Source: Clostridia bacterium (GTDB lineage Bacteria; Bacillota; Clostridia; Oscillospirales; CAG-272). Taken from it: a stretch of 64,000 nt of DNA. The DNA lies in NCBI GenBank assembly GCA_017556745.1, contig JAFYMF010000015.1:1-64000 (forward strand). Reading direction: 5' to 3'. A program made the position numbers and the translations under genes. Below are positions 8,056 to 17,292 of the stretch, one piece after another; the stretch's first letter is position 1; each line of letters starts with the position of its first letter. The notes below the pieces were generated by a model. The model was not told where the DNA came from. It did no database searches and saw only the letters and a list, made by a program, of their open reading frames with translations.

Positions 8056-9561
8056 TTACTCCTCTATTAATCCGTATTTTTTTGCGATACTTTGTGCATA
8101 GCTATTGGATTTTGCTTTCCCATTTTGAATAGCGTAGCTTCGATGATCACCGTGAGCTTCGGTGTGCAGATAATCTACCCTCTCTCCGTGCTTGGCGATT
8201 TTCGGCTGTTTCTCACAAAGCTCGTGATAATGTGTAATGAAAATACATTTACCGCCGATATTACAGAGTTCACTGATAAAGTTCGCCGCGATCGGCAGGG
8301 CTTCAGTGGCAGAAGTTGAAGTAAATGCTTCGTCAATAAGTGCTAAGCTGTTCGGAGTGAATTTTTTTAAGACCTCCGACAGAGAAATACATTCTTTCTC
8401 AAACCTACCGACCGGATCAACTTTTGCTTGTTCTTCAACGGATATTTTAAATATAGCGTCACATATCGGAAGAGAGGCTTCCTTTGCAGGAATCGGCATA
8501 CCAAGTTGAAAATAATACTGTGCGGCGGTAAGAGAATTGATAAATACTGTTTTTCCCCCACTGTTGGGACCCGTGAGAATATAACAGCAAACACCGTTTT
8601 CAAGGCACACTGTATTTGGTACGATTTCGCTTTTCTCTTTTATGCGGCATAGTGAATCATCATATAATGAAACAACATTAAACGTTCTGTCCCGGCTGAT
8701 AGATGGAAAACACAAGGGGATATTTTTATCCTTAAAAACTTTTATGCGTTTGACTGCTTCAAGTATAAATTTCAAAGAGTCAATGTATTCAAAATATTTT
8801 GCAAGTGATTCTTTAATATAGTATAACATACGGTTACTGCAATGGTGGAACCCGCAGCTGAGTACTTTTTCCATAGCATTCAGAAAGGCGTAGTTCACTT
8901 GTTGGCTTACCTCGAAACCAAGTTTTTTATCAATTACGGTGATTGGTGCTATACAATGGAATTCGTCTTTTTCAAAATCTAATTTGATTATTCTGTCAAG
9001 CAGATCTCCTGACTTGAATTTCTCTTTGTTCAAAGAAATAATTCCTGCTTCTGTTGGCTGATACAGTACGTTGAGATTAATACCGAGCGTCACGCTGTTT
9101 ACAGAACGAAGCTTATCTGCATTTTTTCCATAATAACGCTCAAGCTGTCTGTATTCATTAGATTCAATGTCGTCTTTTGCAAGTTCGTAAAGATGTCTTA
9201 ATGATTCGGATGAAATACTGTCTTTAACCGAGAAAAGCTCTTCATAAACAAATCTGACAAGTTCAATATAAACAGTTGGGTATAAAAGGCTGTAAAGCTT
9301 TTCCTCGGTGCTTGTTGCTTGTTTCAGCTTCATAAGAGGGATGTATTCTGCGAGTTTTTCTGATAGAGAGATCAAAAAAACTTCGAGGCCGGTGATCTTT
9401 AGTATATCGGAAAACAAAGCTTGTCTTTGCAGTAGGACTTTTTTATTAGTGCTGATATATTTTTTAGCACACTCAAAGAATTTATCTTTGGAAACAATTT
9501 TCGATTGAGGATCAAAATTAAGCATCGTTTGATCGTTATCGGTTAAAAACATAAAGTCCAT
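8056..9561 (-). CDS. Second MutS-like ATPase, last gene of a coupled three-gene unit
   Basis: A 501-residue short MutS-like protein. Walker A is GPNSGGKT (from residue 331), Walker B is LALIDEAF and a FITHYHE switch follows. The segment SVTLGINLNVLYQPTEAG aligns well with SITVGVNLDGQLRPTDAG of the protein at 1761-3368, so the two are diverged paralogues. No mismatch-binding or Smr domain is seen; function unknown, DNA clamping by ATP is inferred. The start overlaps the upstream membrane gene by 19 bases, with GGAGG four bases before the ATG. Base composition is more AT-rich than the 1761 copy, which suggests separate acquisition. Confidence 0.78.
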   Translation of the reverse strand: MDFMFLTDNDQTMLNFDPQSKIVSKDKFFECAKKYISTNKKVLLQRQALFSDILKITGLEVFLISLSEKLAEYIPLMKLKQATSTEEKLYSLLYPTVYIELVRFVYEELFSVKDSISSESLRHLYELAKDDIESNEYRQLERYYGKNADKLRSVNSVTLGINLNVLYQPTEAGIISLNKEKFKSGDLLDRIIKLDFEKDEFHCIAPITVIDKKLGFEVSQQVNYAFLNAMEKVLSCGFHHCSNRMLYYIKESLAKYFEYIDSLKFILEAVKRIKVFKDKNIPLCFPSISRDRTFNVVSLYDDSLCRIKEKSEIVPNTVCLENGVCCYILTGPNSGGKTVFINSLTAAQYYFQLGMPIPAKEASLPICDAIFKISVEEQAKVDPVGRFEKECISLSEVLKKFTPNSLALIDEAFTSTSATEALPIAANFISELCNIGGKCIFITHYHELCEKQPKIAKHGERVDYLHTEAHGDHRSYAIQNGKAKSNSYAQSIAKKYGLIEE

Positions 9562-9902
9562 AATACCTCCAACAACATAGAAACGGGTATTGAGATTATT
9601 TTTAAAATAATTATTAAAGTGCTGTGGAATACAATATATGCTTTTGCTGAAATATTAAAAGACTGCCATATTGGGAAAAACGCAATCAGAAAAACGGAAA
9701 AAATGATGAGTGAAGGTAAACCTACCATAGCGAAAAATATATTGTTGCGTACTGAAAATAACCCGAGAAGACACAACCATATCGGCAATATTGGTTTTAG
9801 AAGCAATCCTTTAGATATTAGTATATAATATACGTTTCCATTTGATAACAGCTCGGTATATTTGTAATACTCTTTTGCGTAAAGTTTAGAATTTTCACTC
9901 AT
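9543..9902 (-). CDS. Small hydrophobic membrane protein of unknown family
   Basis: A 119-residue protein with a polar start (residues 1-22) and three or four long hydrophobic stretches (around 24-50, 53-80 and 87-118), so an integral membrane protein. No family recognised. Its ATG overlaps the TGA of the upstream XRE regulator (ATGA) and its 3' end overlaps the MutS-like gene by 19 bases. There is no ribosome site of its own, so it is translated by coupling and the three products should be made in concert. The role may be to anchor or receive a signal for the ATPase or the regulator (inference). Confidence 0.7.
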   Translation of the reverse strand: MSENSKLYAKEYYKYTELLSNGNVYYILISKGLLLKPILPIWLCLLGLFSVRNNIFFAMVGLPSLIIFSVFLIAFFPIWQSFNISAKAYIVFHSTLIIILKIISIPVSMLLEVLWTLCF

Positions 9903-11014
9903 AATTTGACATTGATATAAGGCTCAAGCATTGCAGAAAATTTATTAAATTTTTCTGTTTCTCTTACGATGTCGTATTCCTTACGTCCCATATTTGCCAG
10001 AGTCTGAGCTGCTTGATTATCCGTACCGCTCAGTGAAACATTACTCGATTTTTCAATCATTCCTTTGAGAAAAATTGATGTATGGGTGAATGTCTCGTTT
10101 TGCATAAACGTTATAAAATCAATTGCCAATTTTACAGCTTTTTCTAAATGATCTAATGCTCTCTCAACATTACCCAATGATGCATAATGACGTGCGGTTG
10201 CTTCATGGAAATCAGACAGGCCTGCACTGTAAAAGCCGAAATCCCCGTCTTCAAACAATAACTCCAAAATAGCAATCTTTTTCTCTCGTAAAATTGCCAT
10301 TTCCTCAGATGAATATAAGTTTTCTCCGGAGTCCAGTTTGCAATTTGATTCAAAACGCTTGAGAAGAAGATCAAGGAGAATTTGCTTGAGTCTCTGTTTT
10401 GCATCCTTTTGCTTTGTTCCGTTATACATGTTTGAAAACAAAAACTCTTGACTCATTACTATGATCGGCATCTTACCGGCAAGTTCTTCTGCTTTAAGGA
10501 TATCACCTTTTTCGGCATAATAATTGCAAAGGTTTGAAACAGCGGAGTGGCGGATGAAATCATCCGTACATCCGTCTAATATTCTTTTGCAGTATTCAGC
10601 ACACTGATTTCTGATTAAGTCTTTTTCACGTTCGTCAATTTCAGAAAATTTACAAAGTCTGTTTCCGCAAATAGAAAGATGAGCCATGATAGAGTAATCG
10701 TTCGGGAAATCCGCAATGCTTTCCTGCAAAAGTTCCCAGCTTTCTTTTAAGTAGCCTTTTCTTGATAGTTCATAGTATCTGTGTAAAATACCTTGTTTTT
10801 CTTTTTCGGTTTTCGGTAAGTTTATATTCAATAGCTGATCTGAAGATATCTGAAATAAATTACATAAAACCGGAATTTGTGAAATATCGGGAGACGTTCT
10901 GTTACACTCCCACTGAGAGACAGCCTTGGAGGTGATGCCGAGAAGTGAAGCAAGTTCTTCTTGCGTGAGTTTTTTTGCGGTTCGTAATTTTTTAATCGTT
11001 TCTCCTATAGACAT
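9899..11014 (-). CDS. XRE-family regulator with TPR-like domain (copy 2)
   Basis: A 371-residue protein: N-terminal Cro/C1 helix-turn-helix (SIGETIKKLRTAKKLTQEEL, residues 1-66) and a long helical region resembling TPR repeats, as in copies 1 and 3. The ATG at 11014 is chosen because GGAGG ends five bases upstream; an in-frame TTG at 11026 overlaps that site. It heads an operon with the membrane protein and the MutS-like ATPase, so it likely controls them. A perfect TATAAT lies on the minus strand at 11052-11047 with a poor -35, and a GTATAG/CTATAC inverted repeat (11097-11113) further upstream may be an operator. Confidence 0.8.
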   Translation of the reverse strand: MSIGETIKKLRTAKKLTQEELASLLGITSKAVSQWECNRTSPDISQIPVLCNLFQISSDQLLNINLPKTEKEKQGILHRYYELSRKGYLKESWELLQESIADFPNDYSIMAHLSICGNRLCKFSEIDEREKDLIRNQCAEYCKRILDGCTDDFIRHSAVSNLCNYYAEKGDILKAEELAGKMPIIVMSQEFLFSNMYNGTKQKDAKQRLKQILLDLLLKRFESNCKLDSGENLYSSEEMAILREKKIAILELLFEDGDFGFYSAGLSDFHEATARHYASLGNVERALDHLEKAVKLAIDFITFMQNETFTHTSIFLKGMIEKSSNVSLSGTDNQAAQTLANMGRKEYDIVRETEKFNKFSAMLEPYINVKL

Positions 11015-11189
11015 ACTAACCTCCAAAAAATTATTATCTAATACAAATTATACGGTGTTTTGACTTTAAACTGAAGAACCTATATGTGTAGGCAAAGTAT
11101 AGTTTCGCTATACCTCATGAGTAAATTATATCATAAATTTGTGAATTCGTCTACCTCAATACAATTCTGTCTGCAATATGAGCGTTTAT

Positions 11190-11230
11190 TAAGAAAAGAG
11201 GACGAAGAATCTGCGAATTCTTCGTCCTCT
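11190..11230 (-). terminator. Intrinsic terminator of typA
   Basis: A 14-bp perfect stem (AGAGGACGAAGAAT at 11197-11210 with its complement at 11217-11230) followed on the minus strand by TTTTCTT. Confidence 0.85.
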
Positions 11231-11253
11231 GACTTTTACGTGATTTCTGTTAA

Positions 11254-13077
11254 TTATTTGTTCTTCTTACTCTGAGCCTTAAGGCGGGAGGCGGTGTCAA
11301 GGATGCGTTTTCTGAGGCGGAGAGACTTGGGGGTTACTTCCATCAACTCGTCGTCCGCAATAAACTCAATGGCTTCCTCAAGAGACATGATCTTGGGGGG
11401 GACAAGGCGAAGCGCCTCGTCTGCACCGGTGGAACGGATAGCGGTAAGCTGCTTCTTCTTGCAGACGTTTACTGCGATATCGCCGACCTTGGGGGACTCA
11501 CCTACTATCATACCCTCATATACGGGGGTCTGAACGGGAATAAACATAATTCCGCGTTCCTGAGTGTTAAAGAGACCGTAGGAGGTAGACTCTCCGTCTT
11601 CACTTGCAACGAGAGAACCGGTGTATCTGATGGTTATCTCACCCTTGTGAGGCTGATATCCGTCGAATATTGAATTCAGAATACCCTCACCGCGGGTATC
11701 GGTAAGAAATTCGCTTCTGTAACCGAACAGACAGCGGGCAGGGATGGAATATTCTATCTTCATTCTGTTGCCGTGGAGATTCATCTCAAGCAGGTCGCCT
11801 TTTCTGGAACCGAGCTTTTCAACTACCGCACCAACGTATTCCTCGGGGACGTCAATGGAAACTCTCTCAATAGGTTCGCAGACAACACCGTCGATCTCCT
11901 TGAGGAGAACCTTGGGAGTACTGCAGCATAGCTCGTAGCCCTCACGGCGCATGTTTTCGATAAGAATAGAAAGATGCATTTCACCACGACCGCATACTCT
12001 GAAACTGTCGGTGGTGTCGGTGTCCTCAACTCTGAGAGAAACGTCCTTGAGAATCTCTTTGTAGAGTCTGTCTCTGAGCTGACGGGAGGTTACGAACTTA
12101 CCCTCACGGCCTGCAAACGGGCTGTCATTTACAGAGAAGGTCATCTCCATTGTAGGTTCGCTTACCTTAACAAATTCAAGGGGTTCAACACAGTCAACTG
12201 CGGTTATTGTATCACCGATGGTTATGTTTTCAGCTCCTGAGAAGCAGATGATGTCACCCATCTTAGCACTCTCAACGGGAATTCTGGTAAGACCATCGAT
12301 CTGATACATAGAAACGATCTTGGTCTTTCTCGGTGGATCGTCACGGTGGAAGTTGGAGATCATTACCTCCTGGTTCTGCTTAATGGTACCGCGCTCGATA
12401 CGACCGATACCGATTCTACCTACGTAATCGTTGTAGTCAATGGCAGATACGAGAAGCTGAAGGGGGGCTTCCTCCTCTCCCTCGGGGCAGGGGATATAAT
12501 CTATTATACTGTCGAAAAGAACGGTAAGATCGCTGTCCTGTGCATCCGCATTAAGAGATGCGGTTCCTGCACGGCCGGAGCAGAATATTACCGGACTGTC
12601 AAGCTGTTCGTCAGTTGCATCAAGGTCAATGAGAAGCTCAAGCACCTCGTCTACTACCTCGGTAGGACGAGCATCAGGCTTGTCAACCTTGTTAACTACC
12701 ACTACGACTCTGTGGTTGAGCTCCAGCGCTCTCTGAAGCACGAATCTTGTCTGGGGCATAGGACCCTCTGCCGCATCAACAAGGAGAAGTACACCACTTA
12801 CCATCTTCAGTATACGCTCTACCTCTCCGCCGAAATCGGCGTGGCCGGGGGTGTCGATTATATTTATTTTTGTACCTTTGTAGTGAACTGCGGTGTTCTT
12901 GGCAAGGATGGTTATTCCGCGCTCCTTCTCAAGAGCGTTACTGTCCATTGCACGTTCTTCTGTCGCCTGATTCTCTCTGTAAGCACCGCCCTGCTTCAAC
13001 ATTTCGTCAACAAGAGTTGTCTTGCCGTGGTCAACGTGAGCGATAATGGCAATATTTCTTAAATCTTCCCGTTTCAA
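11254..13077 (-). CDS. typA: Ribosome-associated translational GTPase TypA/BipA
   Basis: A 607-residue translation-factor GTPase related to EF-G that binds the ribosome and aids 50S assembly and stress or cold adaptation. The G domain shows AHVDHGKTT (P-loop, residues 13-21), the RGIT switch region, DTPGHADF and [13 protein letters not shown]-like domains and the TypA-specific C-terminal part (from about residue 480) follow, and the length is standard. The start is TTG, with AGGAG eight bases upstream on the minus strand. Monocistronic, with its own terminator. The divergent gene is the ArsR-type regulator. Confidence 0.96.
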   Translation of the reverse strand: MKREDLRNIAIIAHVDHGKTTLVDEMLKQGGAYRENQATEERAMDSNALEKERGITILAKNTAVHYKGTKINIIDTPGHADFGGEVERILKMVSGVLLLVDAAEGPMPQTRFVLQRALELNHRVVVVVNKVDKPDARPTEVVDEVLELLIDLDATDEQLDSPVIFCSGRAGTASLNADAQDSDLTVLFDSIIDYIPCPEGEEEAPLQLLVSAIDYNDYVGRIGIGRIERGTIKQNQEVMISNFHRDDPPRKTKIVSMYQIDGLTRIPVESAKMGDIICFSGAENITIGDTITAVDCVEPLEFVKVSEPTMEMTFSVNDSPFAGREGKFVTSRQLRDRLYKEILKDVSLRVEDTDTTDSFRVCGRGEMHLSILIENMRREGYELCCSTPKVLLKEIDGVVCEPIERVSIDVPEEYVGAVVEKLGSRKGDLLEMNLHGNRMKIEYSIPARCLFGYRSEFLTDTRGEGILNSIFDGYQPHKGEITIRYTGSLVASEDGESTSYGLFNTQERGIMFIPVQTPVYEGMIVGESPKVGDIAVNVCKKKQLTAIRSTGADEALRLVPPKIMSLEEAIEFIADDELMEVTPKSLRLRKRILDTASRLKAQSKKNK

Positions 13078-13247
13078 AACTTTATCTCCTCAAATAATAA
13101 AATCATCTTAAAATTCTCCAATTAATTATTATATCACAGTTTGTTCGATAATTAAAGATATTTTTAAAATAAATATAAAAAAATAAATATTCCTCATTTT
13201 TTATAAAATAACAGGGGAATACCGGAAAAATAATAGTAATATTTGCC

Positions 13248-13276
13248 TTGACTTGTATCTAATTGTGTGTTATAAT
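13248..13276 (+). promoter_or_regulatory. Sigma-A promoter of the ArsR-type regulator
   Basis: TTGACT (13248-13253), 17-bp spacer, TATAAT (13271-13276) with a TG extension at 13268-13269. Confidence 0.8.
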
Positions 13277-13313
13277 CTCGTCAAAGAACCAATAAACAAT
13301 AGGAGTAGCAAGT

Positions 13314-14399
13314 ATGAATATTATTTTTTCAAAAGAAACCAATGTAATATTTGAATGTGCCTATCTTACCTATAAAATTGTCAATCAGGAGTCTTATAAA
13401 GACAAGAAATCCTATTATGCATCTAAGTATCAGGTGGATGCCGAGCTTCTGGATAGCTGTTTTGGCTCTCTCAGTAATATTTCAAAGGAGATCGTTTCCT
13501 CTGTAAGGAGCAATATCAGAAGTGTTGAGGAGCTTTTTAAGAAGAACAGCTTAGGTTCTTGTCCTGCTTTTTACCTTCTTCACGGAGTTATGATGATCGC
13601 TCACCCCGATATTTATGCTGCGGCAGAAAGTATAAAGAATATATCCAAGGCTGAGTTTTTCCTTAATTTCTATTCTTTACTCAGTATGCAGGACAGAAAG
13701 GTTAAATTTGACCGAGAGGTAAAGAATTATAATGACCTTATAAACTTTATCTCCGCAATGAACATTCCCGATGAGGAAAAGTGGGGATTCTGTCATTTCT
13801 ACAACAACTTTGATTCGAATAAACTGCTTCTTGCTGAGTTTATGATGGCAATCGGTCAGGCTTATTATGAAGCATACGACTCTATGGAAAGTCATATAGA
13901 GCATTATATTTCTACCATGGAAGAAGCTATAAGCGAGGGTGGTGTTAAGTTCATCAACACCAGCTTCGGTCTTGCGCTCGGAGAACAGATCAACAGTGTT
14001 ACAATTGTTCCCTCTGTTATACTCGGCTCTGATATGAAGTATATGTATAACTTTACTGCAGATACCGTTGATGATGCTTTATTTGTGGGTGGTTATTATG
14101 ATCCCATCGGTAAGCTTACCGGTGACGGAGAGAAGCTCAGAGATCTTTGCGGATCTCTTCGTACTCTGGGTGATGCAAGTAAGCTGAAGATACTGAAAAT
14201 ACTTTCCACCGGTCCCAGATACGGTCTTGAATTGTCTAACATGCTGGGTATATCAACAGCTACCGTTTCTCATCACGTTTCTCTCCTTGAGGAATATGGA
14301 TTTATCGTTCTTGACAGAAGACAGAACAGGGTATACTATTCCCTTAACCGTGAGAAGATAAATGAGCTGTTAGATGCTCTTCAAATTGAACTTTTGTAA
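13314..14399 (+). CDS. ArsR-type winged-helix regulator with long N-terminal domain
   Basis: A 361-residue protein in which only the last ~90 residues are a recognisable ArsR winged helix (LRTLGDASKLKILKILST, LGISTATVSHHVSLLEEYG, RRQNRVYYSLN). No CxC metal site is visible in the recognition region. The first ~265 residues are a separate, mixed helical domain that I do not recognise and that may sense a ligand. ArsR proteins are normally about 100 residues, so this is a long-form member. The SDR gene follows 47 bases later on the same strand and is the most likely target or partner (inference). Confidence 0.8.
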   Translation: MNIIFSKETNVIFECAYLTYKIVNQESYKDKKSYYASKYQVDAELLDSCFGSLSNISKEIVSSVRSNIRSVEELFKKNSLGSCPAFYLLHGVMMIAHPDIYAAAESIKNISKAEFFLNFYSLLSMQDRKVKFDREVKNYNDLINFISAMNIPDEEKWGFCHFYNNFDSNKLLLAEFMMAIGQAYYEAYDSMESHIEHYISTMEEAISEGGVKFINTSFGLALGEQINSVTIVPSVILGSDMKYMYNFTADTVDDALFVGGYYDPIGKLTGDGEKLRDLCGSLRTLGDASKLKILKILSTGPRYGLELSNMLGISTATVSHHVSLLEEYGFIVLDRRQNRVYYSLNREKINELLDALQIELL

Positions 14400-14446
14400 T
14401 TCATAAACAATAAATATTATAATAAGTGCTTAAGGAGATATAAGAA

Positions 14447-15307
14447 ATGAAACTTCCTTTTAAAATTGATCTTGACGGTAAAATAGCAGTTGTTACCGGT
14501 GGCGGCGGCGTTCTCTGTGCAGAGTTTGCACGTGCCCTTGCGGCATCCGGTGCAAAGGTTGCGGTATGCGATCTTCGTCTTGATGCGGCTGAAAAGGTAG
14601 CTAAAGAAATAACTGAGGATGGCGGTATCGCTATTCCTGTTGCTGCAAACGTTCTTGATAAAGCAAGCCTTGAGGCGGCTCGTGATGAGATCCACGCAAA
14701 GCTTGGCGGTAACGTTGACATACTTATCAACGGTGCAGGCGGTAACAACCCCAAGGGTACTACTACTCACGAGTATCTCACAAGAGAGGATCTTGAGAAT
14801 GCGGCTGAGGGTGTTACTACCTTCTTTGATCTCGATCCTGCAGGTATTGAGTTTGTATTTAACCTTAACTTCCTCGGTACTCTTCTTCCCACTCAGGTAT
14901 TTGCACGTGAGATGGCTGACGGTAAGGATCCTGTTATCATCAATATCTCCAGCATGAATAGTTTCCGTCCTCTCACTAAGATTCCTGCATACTCCGGTGC
15001 TAAGGCTGCTGTTTCCAACTTTACCATGTGGCTTGCAGTTCATTTTGCACCTGTTGGAATCAGAGTAAACGCGATTGCTCCCGGCTTCTTTGTAACTGAT
15101 CAGAACCGCGCGCTTCTTATGAATGCAGACGGTTCTCTCACCCCTCGTTCTGAGAAAATACTTAACCACACTCCCATGAACCGTTTCGGCGAGACTTATG
15201 ATCTTCTCGGTACTCTCCTGTGGCTTACAGACTCAGGCGCATCCGGATTTGTTAACGGTGTAGTTATTCCCGTTGACGGTGGTTTTGCCGCATATTCAGG
15301 AGTCTGA
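14447..15307 (+). CDS. SDR-family D-mannonate oxidoreductase (fructuronate reductase)
   Basis: A 286-residue short-chain dehydrogenase of the D-mannonate oxidoreductase type, which interconverts D-fructuronate and D-mannonate with NAD(P)H in glucuronate breakdown. Catalytic Ser (INISSMNSF) and YSGAK (Tyr, Lys) are present, with the long insert before it (residues about 105-140) and the APGFFVTDQNR and GGFAAYSGV segments typical of this subgroup. The nucleotide-binding motif reads TGGGGVLC: the last glycine of TGxxxGxG is a cysteine, which may alter cofactor binding. AAGGAGATA precedes the ATG. UxaC at 48464 could provide its substrate; UxuA is not in the window. Confidence 0.82.
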   Translation: MKLPFKIDLDGKIAVVTGGGGVLCAEFARALAASGAKVAVCDLRLDAAEKVAKEITEDGGIAIPVAANVLDKASLEAARDEIHAKLGGNVDILINGAGGNNPKGTTTHEYLTREDLENAAEGVTTFFDLDPAGIEFVFNLNFLGTLLPTQVFAREMADGKDPVIINISSMNSFRPLTKIPAYSGAKAAVSNFTMWLAVHFAPVGIRVNAIAPGFFVTDQNRALLMNADGSLTPRSEKILNHTPMNRFGETYDLLGTLLWLTDSGASGFVNGVVIPVDGGFAAYSGV

Positions 15308-15325
15308 TTGCATTTTTTAGACTGC

Positions 15326-15363
15326 AAAAAAGGGATAATCCGTCTCGGATATCCCTTTTTTTA
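15326..15363 (+). terminator. Intrinsic terminator after the SDR gene
   Basis: AAAAAAGGGATA and TATCCCTTTTTT with inner TCCG/CGGA pairing, ending in a T-run. Confidence 0.9.
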
Positions 15364-15382
15364 ATTTGTTTACAAAATAACC

Positions 15383-15411
15383 TTGTAATATTGTTTATAT
15401 AATATTATAAT
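15383..15411 (+). promoter_or_regulatory. Sigma-A promoter of the lipoprotein-desulfurase operon
   Basis: TTGTAA (15383-15388), 17-bp spacer, TATAAT (15406-15411), 40 bp before the lipoprotein start. Confidence 0.65.
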
Positions 15412-15450
15412 CTATAATAATACAGTCATTTATGAAAGGTAGAACTCGAA

Positions 15451-16089
15451 ATGAAAAAAATTACGGCAATCATTCTTGTACTTGTTCTCTCTCTTTCCTT
15501 TGTCCTTACCGGATGTTCTAAAGGAAAGGATATTATATCCGACGATGGAGTAGCTGTTCCCGGCGGTATGCAGAGAATATCTCCCAGCACTGTTGACTAT
15601 TACCTGTTCGTCTCTGAGGACTGGAAGGCTGATATATCCACCGGTGTTGTAACCGCATATCGCAGTGATACAGATCCCACCAATATTTGCATGATGTCCT
15701 TCGGCCTCAAGGATATGACAATGACATATTCTGAGTACTGGGACAGTTATGAAAACCAGTTCAAGGCTATATACGACAATTTTGAGATGGTAGAGGAGTC
15801 GGAGACTCTGCTTGGCGAGAGCTCTGCAGGTAAATACGTTTATACCGCTACATTCTTTGGCGGAGCTTCTGAGAAAGAAGCAGACGAGACCACTGCCGCA
15901 GATACTACCGCTGATGAGGGTAACACAGAAGATGGGGCCTCTGACGGTGTTGAATATAAGTTTATGACTGTTGTCACCGTAAAGAACGGAAGCGTTTATA
16001 TACTTACTTATACCTCTCTTGCTTCTTCATACGACAACAATATTTCCGACTTTACCGAAGTGATCAGAAACTTTCGCTTTAAGGACTGA
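15451..16089 (+). CDS. Secreted lipoprotein of unknown function
   Basis: A 212-residue lipoprotein: basic start, hydrophobic core and lipobox LTGC with the lipidated Cys22, so it is anchored to the outer face of the membrane. The body has a beta-rich look with YYLFVSEDWKADIS and a C-terminal VTVKNGSVYILTYTS, resembling small PsbP-like or DUF domains, and carries an acidic, Thr-rich insert at about 148-172. No catalytic motif is seen. It is the first gene of a run with a cysteine desulfurase (11-base gap) and an HD hydrolase; the link between them is not obvious. Confidence 0.8.
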   Translation: MKKITAIILVLVLSLSFVLTGCSKGKDIISDDGVAVPGGMQRISPSTVDYYLFVSEDWKADISTGVVTAYRSDTDPTNICMMSFGLKDMTMTYSEYWDSYENQFKAIYDNFEMVEESETLLGESSAGKYVYTATFFGGASEKEADETTAADTTADEGNTEDGASDGVEYKFMTVVTVKNGSVYILTYTSLASSYDNNISDFTEVIRNFRFKD

Positions 16090-16100
16090 CACATAGCGTA

Positions 16101-17273
16101 ATGGATAAAATATATCTTGATAACAGCGCAACTACACCGATTTGTGATGCCGCTCTTGAAAGAATGACGGCGGTATATCGGGATGAGTGGGGCAATCCGT
16201 CATCGGTTCACGGCATGGGTGTTTCTGCGGGGAAGATACTGACAGAGGCTAAAAAGATTGTGCTTTCTGCTCTCGGCTCAGCTCCCATGAAGGGTGACGT
16301 TATTTTTACCTCCGGCGGAACCGAGGCTGATAATCTTGCCATTATCGGTACCGCGCTCGCCAAGAGCCGTAATGCAGGCGGCAGAATAATCATCACCGAC
16401 AGTGAGCACGCGGCAGTAGATGCTGCGGCAGAGTATCTTGCCACGCTCGGTTTTGATATTGTGCGGATTTCCACCCGAGGCGGTAAGCTCGATATGGACG
16501 AGCTCCGGACTGCGGTAAACAGTAAGACCGTTCTTGTGAGTATAATGACGGTAAATAATGAGACAGGTGCCGTATACGATCTTTCCGAAGCATTTTCCAT
16601 TGTTAAACGTCTTAACCCGGAGACGGTGAGACATACCGATGCTGTTCAAGGATTTCTTAAATCAAAGAATAGCCTGCTTTCTACCGGAGCTGACGCAGTA
16701 ACGGTTAGTTCGCATAAGATACACGGTCCCAAGGGAATTGGCGCATTGTATCTATCTTCTGATCTCATCCGCGCAAAAAAGGTCGTTCCGATAGTTCACG
16801 GTGGCGGTCAGGCAGGCGGAATGCGTTCCGGTACGGAGGATCTTCCGGGTATCGCGGCCTTTGCCGCGGCAGTAGAATACGGCACAAGTAATCTTGATGA
16901 TCATCTTGCATCGATCACCAAGTGCAGGGCACATCTCGAGAGTCGTCTAACTGAAGATAATGCACTTATCGAAGTTCAAATTAACCGTCCTGAAGGGAAA
17001 TATTCGGATCATATAGTCAGTCTCGCTCTGCCGAGAATACGAAGTGAGATAATGCTCAGATATCTCTCAGGCGAGGGAATATACGTGTCCAGCGGATCTG
17101 CATGTTCTTCTCATTCTCCCGGACCAAGCAAGACTCTTCTTGCGTTCGGACTTGACAGAAAGCGAGCTGATTCTACAATTCGCGTGAGCCTCTCGCACTT
17201 GAATACCATAGATGAAATAGATAGATTCTGCGACGTGCTTGCCGCAGGGCTGAAGAAAATCGCAAGAGTATAA
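16101..17273 (+). CDS. Cysteine desulfurase, NifS/IscS family
   Basis: A 390-residue PLP enzyme that removes sulfur from cysteine as an enzyme persulfide, feeding Fe-S cluster or tRNA thiolation pathways. The PLP lysine is Lys206 in SSHKIHGPKG, the substrate-binding start is YLDNSATTP, and the catalytic Cys335 lies in SSGSACSSH; RSGTED is also typical. Length is normal. No IscU or MnmA gene is adjacent, so the sulfur acceptor is unknown. The ribosome site is weak, consistent with coupling to the lipoprotein gene 11 bases upstream. Confidence 0.92.
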   Translation: MDKIYLDNSATTPICDAALERMTAVYRDEWGNPSSVHGMGVSAGKILTEAKKIVLSALGSAPMKGDVIFTSGGTEADNLAIIGTALAKSRNAGGRIIITDSEHAAVDAAAEYLATLGFDIVRISTRGGKLDMDELRTAVNSKTVLVSIMTVNNETGAVYDLSEAFSIVKRLNPETVRHTDAVQGFLKSKNSLLSTGADAVTVSSHKIHGPKGIGALYLSSDLIRAKKVVPIVHGGGQAGGMRSGTEDLPGIAAFAAAVEYGTSNLDDHLASITKCRAHLESRLTEDNALIEVQINRPEGKYSDHIVSLALPRIRSEIMLRYLSGEGIYVSSGSACSSHSPGPSKTLLAFGLDRKRADSTIRVSLSHLNTIDEIDRFCDVLAAGLKKIARV

Positions 17274-17292
17274 TTACAGTAAAGGTGATAAT

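Noticed and set aside
12346..13062. 238-residue frame antisense to typA
   Set aside because: It lies wholly inside typA, has no ribosome site and mirrors a highly conserved gene; it is a shadow frame.
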